Of a DNA stretch of 64,000 bases, positions 35,556 through 44,232 are shown piece by piece. The position numbers and the translations under genes are program-made. Source of the stretch: Tenacibaculum sp. 190524A02b (GTDB taxonomy: Bacteria; Bacteroidota; Bacteroidia; Flavobacteriales; Flavobacteriaceae); the NCBI RefSeq assembly GCF_964036645.1, contig NZ_OZ038525.1:4654001-4718000 (forward strand). Reading direction: 5' to 3'. Every line of letters begins with the position of its first letter. Positions within the stretch are counted from its first letter, which is position 1. Below the pieces are notes generated by a model, which saw nothing but the letters and a program-made list of their open reading frames with translations, ran no database searches and was not told the origin of the DNA.

Positions 35556-36119
35556 TTAAGAGTGTTTTATGATTTCAGCAAGTAATTTCTTAGCTCTAAG
35601 TAGTTTTACCTTTACGTTATTAATAGGTTCTTTTATGTGTTCAGAAATCTCTTTATAGCTAAGTTCTTGAAAAAATCTTAAATTAATAACTTCTTGATAT
35701 TTAGGTTTTAGTTTTTTAATGTCTTTTAAAAGTTTGGCAAGATTTTGCTCTCTAATAATTTTATCTTCAGGGGAAGGAGCATCATCAATAACATAAAAAG
35801 CTTCTTCTTCTTTTTCATTAGTTGTTTTTATTGATTTAGAGGCGTTTTTCTTTCTAAGAAAATCGATATAAATATTTTTAGAAATAGAAATTAACCAAGT
35901 TTTGAATTGGTATTTTTCATCGAAAGTATCTATCTTATCAAAAGCTTTAGAAAAAGTTTGAATGGTAATATCTTCAGCATCATTATCATTTTCAATTTTT
36001 TTTAACTGAAAGTAATACACACTGCCCCAAAAGTTGTCCAATAAAAAGTTGAAGGAAATTTGATTGCCTTTTTTGGCTTTTTGTATATGATCTAGTAATA
36101 TTTTAGAATCTAGCTCCAA
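35556..36119 (-). CDS. RNA polymerase sigma factor, ECF/sigma-70 family
   Basis: A 187-residue sigma factor. Region 2 is at about 20-95 (DNDAEDITIQTFSKAFDKIDTF, FKTWLISISKNIYIDFLRKK) and region 4 at about 130-185 (LKPKYQEVINLRFFQELSYKEISEHIKEPINNVKVKLLRAKKLL). No anti-sigma gene is adjacent. Instead its start overlaps the end of a glycosyltransferase gene by 10 bp, so the two are translated from one message. Confidence 0.92.
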   Translation of the reverse strand: MELDSKILLDHIQKAKKGNQISFNFLLDNFWGSVYYFQLKKIENDNDAEDITIQTFSKAFDKIDTFDEKYQFKTWLISISKNIYIDFLRKKNASKSIKTTNEKEEEAFYVIDDAPSPEDKIIREQNLAKLLKDIKKLKPKYQEVINLRFFQELSYKEISEHIKEPINNVKVKLLRAKKLLAEIIKHS

Positions 36120-37216
36120 GGTTTAGGTTTAGAAAAGGTATTTGTAACAGTCGTTAAAACTATAAAAACAGTATAATAAATATCTAATATAGGTAAAAAA
36201 TAAAGTAAACTTCTTTCTTTTAGTGTATTTATGGGTTTCAGTAAAGCAATAAATTGCATTAAAAAGTAAAAGATTATAAAAGGTAAAGATAATTTCCAGT
36301 CCCATATAGAAGTAACTATAGCAAGAGGATAGAAAAATATCTTGGTTATATTAAATAGAGAAATAATTATTTTAAGGCTATTATTATATTGAGAAAATAA
36401 AAAATGTTGATTTCTATATTGGGCTAAAAAGTTTTTAAAAGAAAAGTTTTCTTGTTGAACAACAAAACTATTAGTCTGTATGCTAAATACCGTATTTTCA
36501 ATTGATGCTGCGTCTTTGAGGAATAAATCACTTTCTCCAATAGGGATGTTTATATGGTTAATAAAACCTTTGACATTAAAAAAAGTATTTTTTGTAAATG
36601 CAATATTTTCTTGAAACCCCTTAAAAGGTTTATGGATTTTAGAAAAAGATAAAGCTTTGATAAAAGTTAAACAGTTTATAAAGCGTACAAAAATATTTGA
36701 GAAAGAATATTTTTTGGTAGCTAATTTTTTGTAACCAATAATAATTTCTTTCGGAGTGTTAAAGTTACTAGTTATTTCTTTAACCCATTGATTAGAGAAC
36801 GGCTGGAACTTACAATCAATAAATAAAAGGTAATCATGTGAGCTCGCTTTAATACCTAATGTCAATGCGTATTTTTTATTACCCCAAAAAGCTTCTTTAT
36901 TTTCAACATTAACAACTTTAATATTAGCATGCTTTTCTTGTAACTCTTCAATTAAGGCAGAACTATTATCTGTAGAAGCATGATTTACTAAAACTATTTC
37001 AAATTCATTGTAATCTTGATTTATAATATAGGGTAGGTTTTTTTGTAAATCTTCTACGTTGTTTTTAATATAAACGATTACAGAAACAGGACTATTAAAA
37101 GAAGTGATAGACGTGTTCTTTTTTCTATTAGCTATAGAAAAACCAAAAACTAAATAATAAATAAACTGGATAACCGTAATAGCTACAAAAATGTAGAAGA
37201 ATACAGTAAAAAGCAT
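36110..37216 (-). CDS. Membrane glycosyltransferase, family 2
   Basis: A 368-residue protein with an N-terminal membrane helix (about 4-24), a GT-A domain (about 45-260; VSVIVYIKNNVEDLQKNLPYIINQDYNEFEIVLVNHAS and the acidic LLFIDCKF) and three or so C-terminal helices. The usual DxD is weakly represented by the LFIDCKF segment. Acceptor and donor are unknown. Part of a three-gene run: small Cys-containing membrane protein, this gene, sigma factor. Confidence 0.88.
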   Translation of the reverse strand: MLFTVFFYIFVAITVIQFIYYLVFGFSIANRKKNTSITSFNSPVSVIVYIKNNVEDLQKNLPYIINQDYNEFEIVLVNHASTDNSSALIEELQEKHANIKVVNVENKEAFWGNKKYALTLGIKASSHDYLLFIDCKFQPFSNQWVKEITSNFNTPKEIIIGYKKLATKKYSFSNIFVRFINCLTFIKALSFSKIHKPFKGFQENIAFTKNTFFNVKGFINHINIPIGESDLFLKDAASIENTVFSIQTNSFVVQQENFSFKNFLAQYRNQHFLFSQYNNSLKIIISLFNITKIFFYPLAIVTSIWDWKLSLPFIIFYFLMQFIALLKPINTLKERSLLYFLPILDIYYTVFIVLTTVTNTFSKPKPWS

Positions 37217-37229
37217 AAATGATTAATGT

Positions 37230-37433
37230 TTAACTATGTTGAGATTCGGCGCAAGTATCAAATTGATCAGGGGTTTTACCACAAAAACCACAAGCTTCTC
37301 CACTTTTGTTTAACATCGGGTTTTGGCTAGCACAAGTACCAGCAAATTCACCATCTTTTTTTGCCCAAATTTTAATGGCAATTCCTGCAAAAGCTATGGC
37401 TAATAAACCAATAGTAACAAAAACTAATTTCAT
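37230..37433 (-). CDS. Small membrane-anchored Cys-rich protein
   Basis: A 67-residue protein with one N-terminal helix (about 2-23) and a short C-terminal part containing four cysteines (CASQNP, CGFCGK, DTC). The pattern suggests a small metal site or disulfides outside the membrane. It is a recognisable Flavobacteria-type small protein usually annotated only as 'membrane or secreted protein'. It lies 13 bp upstream of the glycosyltransferase gene. Confidence 0.8.
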   Translation of the reverse strand: MKLVFVTIGLLAIAFAGIAIKIWAKKDGEFAGTCASQNPMLNKSGEACGFCGKTPDQFDTCAESQHS

Positions 37434-37545
37434 TTTAATAACTTTAAAAATGCAAAGATAAGTTATTATTTAGTTATTTTTATAAAGTGACATTTTAAAA
37501 AAAATAGGGTCTCATAGCATAGTAACTAAATTTAAACTTTATATA

Positions 37546-38232
37546 ATGAAAAAATATTTCGCAGAATTATTCGGAACCTTTTGGTTAGTCTTTGGAGGAT
37601 GTGGTAGTGCTATTTTTGCAGCAGCATATCCCGAATTAGGAATTGGTTTTACTGGAGTAGCCTTGGCTTTTGGTTTAACAGTGTTAACAATGGCATACGC
37701 AGTAGGACACATTTCTGGAGGGCATTTTAACCCAGCGGTTTCTTTTGGGTTGTGGGCTGGAGGAAAGTTTTCTTCTAAAGAGTTGGTTCCTTATATTGCT
37801 TCTCAATTAATTGGCGCTGTATTAGCAGCAGGAACTTTATATTTAATAATATCTAATAAGTCTGGATTTGAAGGTGTTGGAGGCTTTGCTGCCAATGGTT
37901 ATGGAACACTTTCACCAGGAGGCTATAATTTAGGAGCTGCTTTTATAGCTGAATTTATGTTAACTTTATTTTTCTTATTAATTATTTTAGGAAGCACAAG
38001 TAAAGAAGCACCTAAAGGATTTGCGCCAATAGCAATAGGTTTAGGATTAACGTTAATTCATTTAATAAGTATTCCAATAACCAATACATCAGTAAATCCA
38101 GCACGCTCAATGAGTCAGGCTTTGTTTGCAGGAGGTGAGTATTTAACACAGTCATGGTTGTTTTGGGTAGCGCCTATAGCTGGGGCAATTGTAGCTGGTT
38201 TTATTCATAAAGCATTGTTTGATAAAGAGTAA
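37546..38232 (+). CDS. aqpZ: Aquaporin Z
   Basis: A 228-residue water channel with six membrane segments and two half-helices bearing the NPA motifs ([11 protein letters not shown] and [11 protein letters not shown]). The Arg of the selectivity filter follows the second NPA. N-terminus [26 protein letters not shown] is typical AqpZ. Divergent from the small membrane protein operon, with its own terminator. Confidence 0.96.
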   Translation: MKKYFAELFGTFWLVFGGCGSAIFAAAYPELGIGFTGVALAFGLTVLTMAYAVGHISGGHFNPAVSFGLWAGGKFSSKELVPYIASQLIGAVLAAGTLYLIISNKSGFEGVGGFAANGYGTLSPGGYNLGAAFIAEFMLTLFFLLIILGSTSKEAPKGFAPIAIGLGLTLIHLISIPITNTSVNPARSMSQALFAGGEYLTQSWLFWVAPIAGAIVAGFIHKALFDKE

Positions 38233-38259
38233 TGAGTGTTTTAAAGCGTAATCATATTG

Positions 38260-38289
38260 AAAAGGTGCTGTTTTAAGCATCTTTTTTTG
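38260..38289 (+). terminator. Terminator of aqpZ
   Basis: The stem AAAGGTGCT / AGCATCTTT (one G-U pair) is followed by T7, 28 bp after the aqpZ stop. Confidence 0.7.
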
Positions 38290-38339
38290 TAAGTTAAACT
38301 TTTTACGTTTTAGCGGGTCTAACTTAAAAATAAATATTT

Positions 38340-39647
38340 ATGAGATTCCCCAAACTTTCTTTTTTAGTTATCATTTTATTAGTATTTGTTTCTTGTAGTA
38401 ATGAGGAGCAAATTCAACAAGAAGAACAAATAAGAACCGTTTCCTTAATAGATAAGCCTAATATTTTATTAGTCATTGCAGATGATATGGGCTTAGATGC
38501 TACGCCAAGTTATTCGGTAGGTACAACAAAGCCAAATATGCCTAACTTACAAAATCTAATTACTAATGGATTGAGGTTTTCAAACGTTTGGTCTAATCCA
38601 ACCTGTACACCAACAAGAGCAGGTATATTAACAGGGAAATATGGTTTTAGAACGAATGTGATGAAGGTAGATGATGAGTTGTCTACTTCAGAAGTTTCTA
38701 TTCAACAATATTTAAAAAATAATAATACAGGTTATAGTACAGCTGTTATAGGCAAATGGCATTTATCTAAAAACGTTACTCACCCTAACCAAATGGGAAT
38801 AGATTATTATGCAGGGCTTTTAAGTGGAAGTGTTCAGTCGTATTCAGAATGGAACTTAACCCAAAATGAAAGTACAATCACATCTAGAGAATATATAACA
38901 ACTAAGTTTACCGATTTAGCTATTGATTGGGTAAAACAGCAAAGCCAACCTTGGTTTTTGTGGTTAGCATATAACACACCACATACACCATTTCATTTAC
39001 CTCCTGAAGGAATGCATTCACAAGGAAATTTACCAGCAGATCAGGCAAGTGTAGATGCAAATCCTTTACCTTATTATATGGGAATGATTGAGGCTATGGA
39101 TTTTCAAATTGGAAGGTTGTTGAATTCTATGTCAATTGAAGAAAAAGAGAATACAATAATTATTTTTATAGGAGACAATGGTACGCCTGGAGGAGTAGTA
39201 CAAGAGTATAGACCTAGAAAAGCAAAAGGAACTTTATATCAAGGAGGCGTGAATGTACCTATGGTAATTTCAGGGAAAAACGTATGGCGAAAAAATGAAA
39301 TAGAAGAAGGCTTGGTAAATACAACCGATTTGTTTGCTACAATAGCAGAAATTGCTGGGGTAAATACAACAACCATTAATGATAGTAAGAGCTTTAAAGA
39401 ATATTTATCATCTAACAAAAGTAGTATTAGAGATTTTGCATACACAGAACAAAAAAATGAGGAAGGAGTAGAGCATACAATAAGAAATAAAACACACAAA
39501 TACATTCAGTTTGCTAATGGTAGTGAAGCTTTATTTGATTTGGTGAATGACGCTTTTGAACAAAGTAATTTACTAAATACTACGCTTGATAATTCGGATG
39601 CAGAGGAGTTAGAAAGTTTAAAACAATCTCTTAATAATTTAAAATAA
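38340..39647 (+). CDS. Sulfatase, lipoprotein
   Basis: A 435-residue arylsulfatase-type enzyme anchored by a lipobox (FVSC, Cys19). The formylglycine motif is CTPTRAGILTGK (Cys89-Arg93), with calcium ligands in IADDMG and FIGDNG and the GKWHL segment. It would need a formylglycine-generating enzyme, not present in the window. Substrate unknown; sulfated polysaccharides are usual for marine Bacteroidota. It opens a four-gene run with a YHYH protein, a YwqK-like lipoprotein and an SCO protein. Confidence 0.93.
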   Translation: MRFPKLSFLVIILLVFVSCSNEEQIQQEEQIRTVSLIDKPNILLVIADDMGLDATPSYSVGTTKPNMPNLQNLITNGLRFSNVWSNPTCTPTRAGILTGKYGFRTNVMKVDDELSTSEVSIQQYLKNNNTGYSTAVIGKWHLSKNVTHPNQMGIDYYAGLLSGSVQSYSEWNLTQNESTITSREYITTKFTDLAIDWVKQQSQPWFLWLAYNTPHTPFHLPPEGMHSQGNLPADQASVDANPLPYYMGMIEAMDFQIGRLLNSMSIEEKENTIIIFIGDNGTPGGVVQEYRPRKAKGTLYQGGVNVPMVISGKNVWRKNEIEEGLVNTTDLFATIAEIAGVNTTTINDSKSFKEYLSSNKSSIRDFAYTEQKNEEGVEHTIRNKTHKYIQFANGSEALFDLVNDAFEQSNLLNTTLDNSDAEELESLKQSLNNLK

Positions 39648-39654
39648 TAACAGT

Positions 39655-40431
39655 ATGAGGAAATTACATGTAATATCGAAGTTTTTTTTAGTAGTGAGTC
39701 TTTTTTTTATATCGTGTGGCTCAGATGATGAAGGAAATGTTGATGGAGGTGGAGTAACAACAAACCCAACAAGTTACAATATAACATCAATATTGTCGAA
39801 ATTTGATAATGTTGATGGATTAAGCTATAGTGTAAATGGAGACTTTGTAGAGATAACAACCAATGGTTTACCAGATCATAAAAGCCCTTATTGGGAGCAG
39901 GGACATGCTTTGTATGAAGCTTATAATGGAACAAACCCTAACTGGAATCTTAATCCAAATACAATTAGTACTCAAAATATTGTTTTTAGAATTCCATTAA
40001 AACCTCAGGAAGCAGCTAATAAAACAGCTACAGGTTTAGGCCCTATAGGCGTTTCAGTAAATGGAGTGGTTTTTTATAATCAATATGCAGGGCCTAATAA
40101 TCAGCCATTAACCAATGAGATAAACTCATTTGATCAATATCTAGGACATCCACAAAATAGAGGGCAATACCATTACCATATTGAACCAACTTATTTAACT
40201 GGTAAGTTTGGGAAATCTAGTTTTCTAGGATTGTTAGCAGATGGTTTTCCTGTATATGGCCCTGAAGAAAATGGAGGCACAGTTACAAATGCAGATCTAG
40301 ATGTGTATCACGGGCATGTTTCCGCTACCGTTGATTTCCCCGATGGAATTTATCATTATCACATAACAGCTGAAGATCCTTATTTAAATGGAAATGGCTA
40401 TTATGGCTCACCAGGTAATATTTCACAATAA
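39655..40431 (+). CDS. YHYH domain lipoprotein
   Basis: A 258-residue protein with a lipoprotein signal (FISC) and a Gly/Thr linker, then a YHYH domain: LGHPQNRGQYHYHIEPTYL and PDGIYHYHITAEDPYL supply the paired YHYH motifs. The His clusters suggest metal binding, and the family is found near SCO/copper-related genes, but its function is not established. Seven bp after the sulfatase and three before the next gene. Confidence 0.9.
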   Translation: MRKLHVISKFFLVVSLFFISCGSDDEGNVDGGGVTTNPTSYNITSILSKFDNVDGLSYSVNGDFVEITTNGLPDHKSPYWEQGHALYEAYNGTNPNWNLNPNTISTQNIVFRIPLKPQEAANKTATGLGPIGVSVNGVVFYNQYAGPNNQPLTNEINSFDQYLGHPQNRGQYHYHIEPTYLTGKFGKSSFLGLLADGFPVYGPEENGGTVTNADLDVYHGHVSATVDFPDGIYHYHITAEDPYLNGNGYYGSPGNISQ

Positions 40432-40434
40432 TAT

Positions 40435-41004
40435 ATGGGGAAAACTTTAGGAATAGTTGTTTTTTTAATCTTGTTTTTAAGTTGTATCAAAAAATCTAAA
40501 GAAGAACAATTCGTTGTATCATTAACAAAAGAATTTAAACTTAAAAATGGCGTATTGTTTTATAACGAAGAAGCTTATACAGGTGTTCTTTTATCTTTTG
40601 ACAAAGTGAATAAAACAAACAATACATCAGAATATAAAGAGGGTAAAAAACACGGTAAAGAATTAAAGAAGTATCAGAATGAAGTGTTAGCAGAAGAGCG
40701 CTTTTATACTAAGGGTAATAAATCAGGAGTACATAAAGGCTGGTGGAAAAATGGAGGGTTGAAGTTTGAATATCATTTTAATACAACAGGAGAGTATCAT
40801 GGAATTGTGAGAGAATGGTATAAAAATGGGCAGCCATGTAAGTTTTTCAATTATGAGGAAGGAAAAGAAAAAGGAAGTCAACAAATGTGGCAACCTAATG
40901 GTAAATTAAGAGCCAATTATATAGTAAAGAATGGAGATCGTTTTGGATTAATTGGCTTGAAAAAATGTTATACAGTAAACACAATCGATGAAAAAATTAA
41001 TTAG
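40435..41004 (+). CDS. YwqK-like (MORN-type repeat) lipoprotein
   Basis: A 189-residue protein with lipobox LSC near residue 18 and several MORN-like repeats: YKEGKKHGKELKKYQNG-type units, VHKGWWKNGGLKFEYHF, YHGIVREWYKNGQPCKFF and KGSQQMWQPNGKLRANY. Such proteins are often labelled YwqK-family antitoxin, but nothing here indicates a toxin partner. It overlaps the SCO gene by 17 bp. Confidence 0.82.
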   Translation: MGKTLGIVVFLILFLSCIKKSKEEQFVVSLTKEFKLKNGVLFYNEEAYTGVLLSFDKVNKTNNTSEYKEGKKHGKELKKYQNEVLAEERFYTKGNKSGVHKGWWKNGGLKFEYHFNTTGEYHGIVREWYKNGQPCKFFNYEEGKEKGSQQMWQPNGKLRANYIVKNGDRFGLIGLKKCYTVNTIDEKIN

Positions 41005-41656
41005 ACACATAAAGAATTTTATTTTTTTGAGTATGTTGATTTTTGGGGTTTCATGTAAAAAGGGAAAAACAATAGTAAGTGAGGATTCGTTACCTTTTTT
41101 TAATTCTGCTTTATTTACACCTGAATGGATTAAAGAAGATGATCCTAAATATCAATCAATACATACTATCCCTGATTTTGAATTAACAAATCAAGATGGG
41201 AAAAAAGTAACGAATAAAAACTATGAAGGTAAAATATACGTAGCTGATTTTTTCTTTGTGAGCTGTCCTGGTATTTGTCCCATATTGGAGAAAAATATGA
41301 GTAGACTTCAAGACGAATTTAAAACAGATAAAGAAGTATTGCTGTTGTCTCATACAGTAATGCCTGTTAAAGACTCTGTCCCTGCTTTAAAAGAATATGC
41401 CAGTAAAAATAATATTGATAGTAAAAAGTGGAACTTAGTCACAGGAGATAAAAAACAAATTTATAATCTTGCTAGAAAAGGGTATTTTGCGGATGAAGAT
41501 TTTGTGAAAACCAAAGATGAAGAAGCCTTTATACATACTGAGAATTTTGTTTTAGTAGATAAAAAAAGAAGGATAAGAGGAGTGTATAATGGAACACTAG
41601 CTATAGATATTGAACGATTGATCCGTCATATAAAAATGTTAAAACTAGAAAAGTAA
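40988..41656 (+). CDS. SCO family protein (Sco1/SenC)
   Basis: A 222-residue lipoprotein (lipobox GVSC) with a thioredoxin fold. The copper ligands are present: CPGIC (the CxxxC) within FFVSCPGICPILEKNM, and the distal His in FIHTENFVLVD. The family delivers copper to cytochrome oxidase or acts as a periplasmic thiol reductase. Last of the sulfatase-YHYH-YwqK-SCO run. Confidence 0.93.
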   Translation: MKKLIRHIKNFIFLSMLIFGVSCKKGKTIVSEDSLPFFNSALFTPEWIKEDDPKYQSIHTIPDFELTNQDGKKVTNKNYEGKIYVADFFFVSCPGICPILEKNMSRLQDEFKTDKEVLLLSHTVMPVKDSVPALKEYASKNNIDSKKWNLVTGDKKQIYNLARKGYFADEDFVKTKDEEAFIHTENFVLVDKKRRIRGVYNGTLAIDIERLIRHIKMLKLEK

Positions 41657-41701
41657 GTAGCTTGATTTAGGATTTTGTGTTTTTTTAAGACTTTTTTTAA
41701 T

Positions 41702-41709
41702 TATATTTG
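41702..41709 (+). promoter_or_regulatory. -7 promoter element ahead of a small ORF
   Basis: TATATTTG fits TAnnTTTG exactly and lies 15 bases upstream of the ATG at 41724. Confidence 0.5.
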
Positions 41710-41723
41710 TGACCTTCTGGAAA

Positions 41724-41882
41724 ATGAAGTGTCATAAATGTAAGACAAACCCCTTAAAATTAAATATTATGAACTCTTTAGTAAACAATCTTTTATCTAT
41801 TTTAAATTCTATTTTTAATAATAAGTCAGTTCAACCAATTATGGTTAGAGTTGAAAATAATAAAAAAAGAAATAGATTCTAA
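41724..41882 (+). CDS. Possible small protein (52 aa, or 37 aa from 41769)
   Basis: An open frame runs from the ATG at 41724 (MKCHKCKTNPLKLNI) through an internal ATG at 41769 (MNSLVNNLLSILNSI) to a TAA at 41880-41882 that overlaps the end of murB on the other strand by 4 bp. It has an exact -7 element upstream. The C-terminus is basic (KKRNRF). The CxxC at the start would be a metal or thiol site if the longer form is made. Not recognised. Confidence 0.4.
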   Translation: MKCHKCKTNPLKLNIMNSLVNNLLSILNSIFNNKSVQPIMVRVENNKKRNRF

Positions 41883-42880
41883 ATCACATTTACCTCAATT
41901 TCTAAGGTAATATTAAAATTTTCTTTAATAGTTTCTTGAATTTTTTGAGCTAGTTTATATACGTCAATGCCTTTAGCATTGTTATAGTTAACAAGAACAA
42001 GAGCTTGTTTGGTATGTACGCCGGTATCTCCATAGCGTTTACCTTTAAAGCCACTTTTTTCAATTAGCCATCCAGCTGGTACTTTGACTTCAGATTCTGA
42101 AACCTTATAACTTGGTATTTCAGGATGTTTTTCTAGTAAGTCTTTATAGTGTTCAATTGAGATAATAGGGTTCTTAAAAAAACTTCCACTATTGCCTATT
42201 TCACTTGGGTCAGGTAATTTTGATTTACGTATTGAAATAACAGCATTAGAAACGTCTTTTATAGTAGGAGATGTAATGTCTTTTAATTTGTTTTCTATCG
42301 CTCCATACGAAGTATTTAAGGTATGATCTTTTTTAGTTAGTTGGAAACTTACAGAAGTGATTAGGTATTTGTTTTTAGCTTCATTTTTGAAAATAGAATT
42401 TCTATAACCAAACTTACAATCTTTGTTAGAAAATGTAATTAGTTTTCCTGTAGTTATTTCAAGTGCTTCAACTTTGGTAATTGTATCTTTAACTTCTACA
42501 CCATAAGCACCTATATTTTGAATAGGGCAAGTTCCAACATTTCCAGGGATTAAAGATAAATTTTCTAATCCACCAAAACCCTGTTCAATGCACCATAGAA
42601 CAAATTCATGCCAATTTTCACCAGCATTCACAGTTAAGTATACTGCATTATCTTCTTCTTTATCAATAGAAATTCCTTTTATATTTAGATGAACAACAAG
42701 TTTTTCAATATCCTTAGTAAGTAGCATATTACTGCCACCACTAATTATGAAAATATCTTGTTCTTTTTTTAATAATTGTTGTAAATCATAAAAAGAATCT
42801 ATAGAAACAAAACGTTTGGCATTCACATGGATACCAAACGTATTGTATTTTTTTAATGATATGTTTTCTTGAATATTCAA
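41879..42880 (-). CDS. murB: UDP-N-acetylenolpyruvoylglucosamine reductase
   Basis: A 333-residue FAD enzyme making UDP-MurNAc. The FAD-binding part shows NTFGIHVNA, FIISGGSNMLL and GLENLSLIPGNVGTCPIQNIGAYG; the catalytic Ser is in GNSGSFFKNP; SGFKGKRYGDTGVH is C-terminal. It has the long type I form as in E. coli. It follows an aminotransferase gene by 1 bp. The preceding step, MurA, is encoded at 50035-51342. Confidence 0.96.
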   Translation of the reverse strand: MNIQENISLKKYNTFGIHVNAKRFVSIDSFYDLQQLLKKEQDIFIISGGSNMLLTKDIEKLVVHLNIKGISIDKEEDNAVYLTVNAGENWHEFVLWCIEQGFGGLENLSLIPGNVGTCPIQNIGAYGVEVKDTITKVEALEITTGKLITFSNKDCKFGYRNSIFKNEAKNKYLITSVSFQLTKKDHTLNTSYGAIENKLKDITSPTIKDVSNAVISIRKSKLPDPSEIGNSGSFFKNPIISIEHYKDLLEKHPEIPSYKVSESEVKVPAGWLIEKSGFKGKRYGDTGVHTKQALVLVNYNNAKGIDVYKLAQKIQETIKENFNITLEIEVNVI

Positions 42881-42881
42881 A

Positions 42882-44072
42882 TTAACTATTATATTGTTCT
42901 AAAGCTATTTTTAATATTTCAACACAACGTTTAAGGTCGGTTTTGTTTAAAACATAAGCAATACGTACTTGGTTTTTACCTTCACCTTTAGTAGAGTAGA
43001 ATCCACCAGCAGGAGCTACCATTACAGTTTCATTGTTATGATTAAATTTTTCTAAAATCCATTGAGCAAAGTCTTCAGAATTATCAACAGGAAGCTCCGC
43101 TATACAATAAAAAGCTCCTTTGGGATTAGCAACTCTAACACCTTCTATTTTTTGTAGTTCAGTAATTAGTGTGTTTCTGCGACCTTCGTATTCTTCTATT
43201 ACTTCATCAAAATAACTTTGAGGAGTGTCTAAAGCTGCTTCACTTGCTAATAAAGCATAAGTAGGAGGGCTTAAACGAGCTTGAGCAAATTTAATAGCTG
43301 TATTAATAAACTCTTCGTTTTTTGATACAATACATCCTATTCTTGCACCACACATACTATAACGTTTAGAAACAGAATCAATCATAATTGCATTTTGCTC
43401 TAAACCTTCTAATGCCATAACAGAATTGTGCTTTTCACCGTCGTAGGTGAATTCACGATATACTTCATCAGCAATTAAAAATAAATCATGTTTAAGAACA
43501 ATTTGTTTTAATTTTTCAATTTCCTCTTTACTGTATAAATAACCTGTTGGGTTTCCAGGATTACAAATAAGTATGGCTTTTGTTTTATTGGTGATTAATT
43601 TTTCAAAATCTTCAATAGCAGGTAAAGCAAAGTTATCTTCTATTTTAGAAATTACAGGAACAACTTTAACGCCTGAAGCAGTTGAAAAACCATTGTAGTT
43701 AGCATAAAATGGTTCTGGAATGATGATTTCATCACCTGGGTCAGTAATACTACCTATAGTAAATAATAATGCTTCTGAACCACCTGTAGTAGCAATAATA
43801 TTATTAGCAGAAACATGAATGTCATTTTTACCGTAATAATTAGCTAGTTTTGTTCGGTATTCCTCAGAACCTTCAGACCTTGCATATGATAAAACTTCAA
43901 TAGCATTATTTTTAACAGCATCTAAAGCAACTTGAGGTGTTTTAATATCAGGTTGTCCAATGTTTAAATGAAAAACTTTAGTTCCATTTTTTTTAGCTGC
44001 CTCAGCATAAGGAACCAATTTTCTAATTGGTGATTGAGGCATAGAATTTCCTTTGGTAGAAATTGATGGCAT
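42882..44072 (-). CDS. Class I/II PLP aminotransferase (aspartate-type)
   Basis: A 396-residue aminotransferase. The PLP lysine is in SVSKRYSMCGARIG, and ICNPGNPTGYLY and DEVYREFTYDG are typical of the aspartate/alanine aminotransferase group. N-terminus SPIRKLVPYAEAAKKNGTKVFHLNIGQPD is characteristic of a widespread Bacteroidota member. The exact amino acid is not determined. It is transcribed with murB. Confidence 0.88.
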   Translation of the reverse strand: MPSISTKGNSMPQSPIRKLVPYAEAAKKNGTKVFHLNIGQPDIKTPQVALDAVKNNAIEVLSYARSEGSEEYRTKLANYYGKNDIHVSANNIIATTGGSEALLFTIGSITDPGDEIIIPEPFYANYNGFSTASGVKVVPVISKIEDNFALPAIEDFEKLITNKTKAILICNPGNPTGYLYSKEEIEKLKQIVLKHDLFLIADEVYREFTYDGEKHNSVMALEGLEQNAIMIDSVSKRYSMCGARIGCIVSKNEEFINTAIKFAQARLSPPTYALLASEAALDTPQSYFDEVIEEYEGRRNTLITELQKIEGVRVANPKGAFYCIAELPVDNSEDFAQWILEKFNHNNETVMVAPAGGFYSTKGEGKNQVRIAYVLNKTDLKRCVEILKIALEQYNS

Positions 44073-44232
44073 TTTATATCAAATTAGTTGTTTGAACCGC
44101 AAATTTGCAAAATATTTTGATAAAATTAATTAGTTTAACAGGAAAAAATAAAGGTTAAAAAAATCATAAATTTCTAAAAATCTCAAAATATGGTTGTATA
44201 TTGAAAAGAAACTCGGCTAAAATCACATTTAT

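Noticed and set aside
40435..41004. Toxin-antitoxin module, from the YwqK-antitoxin family label.
   Set aside because: The protein is an exported MORN-repeat lipoprotein and no toxin-like gene is adjacent.
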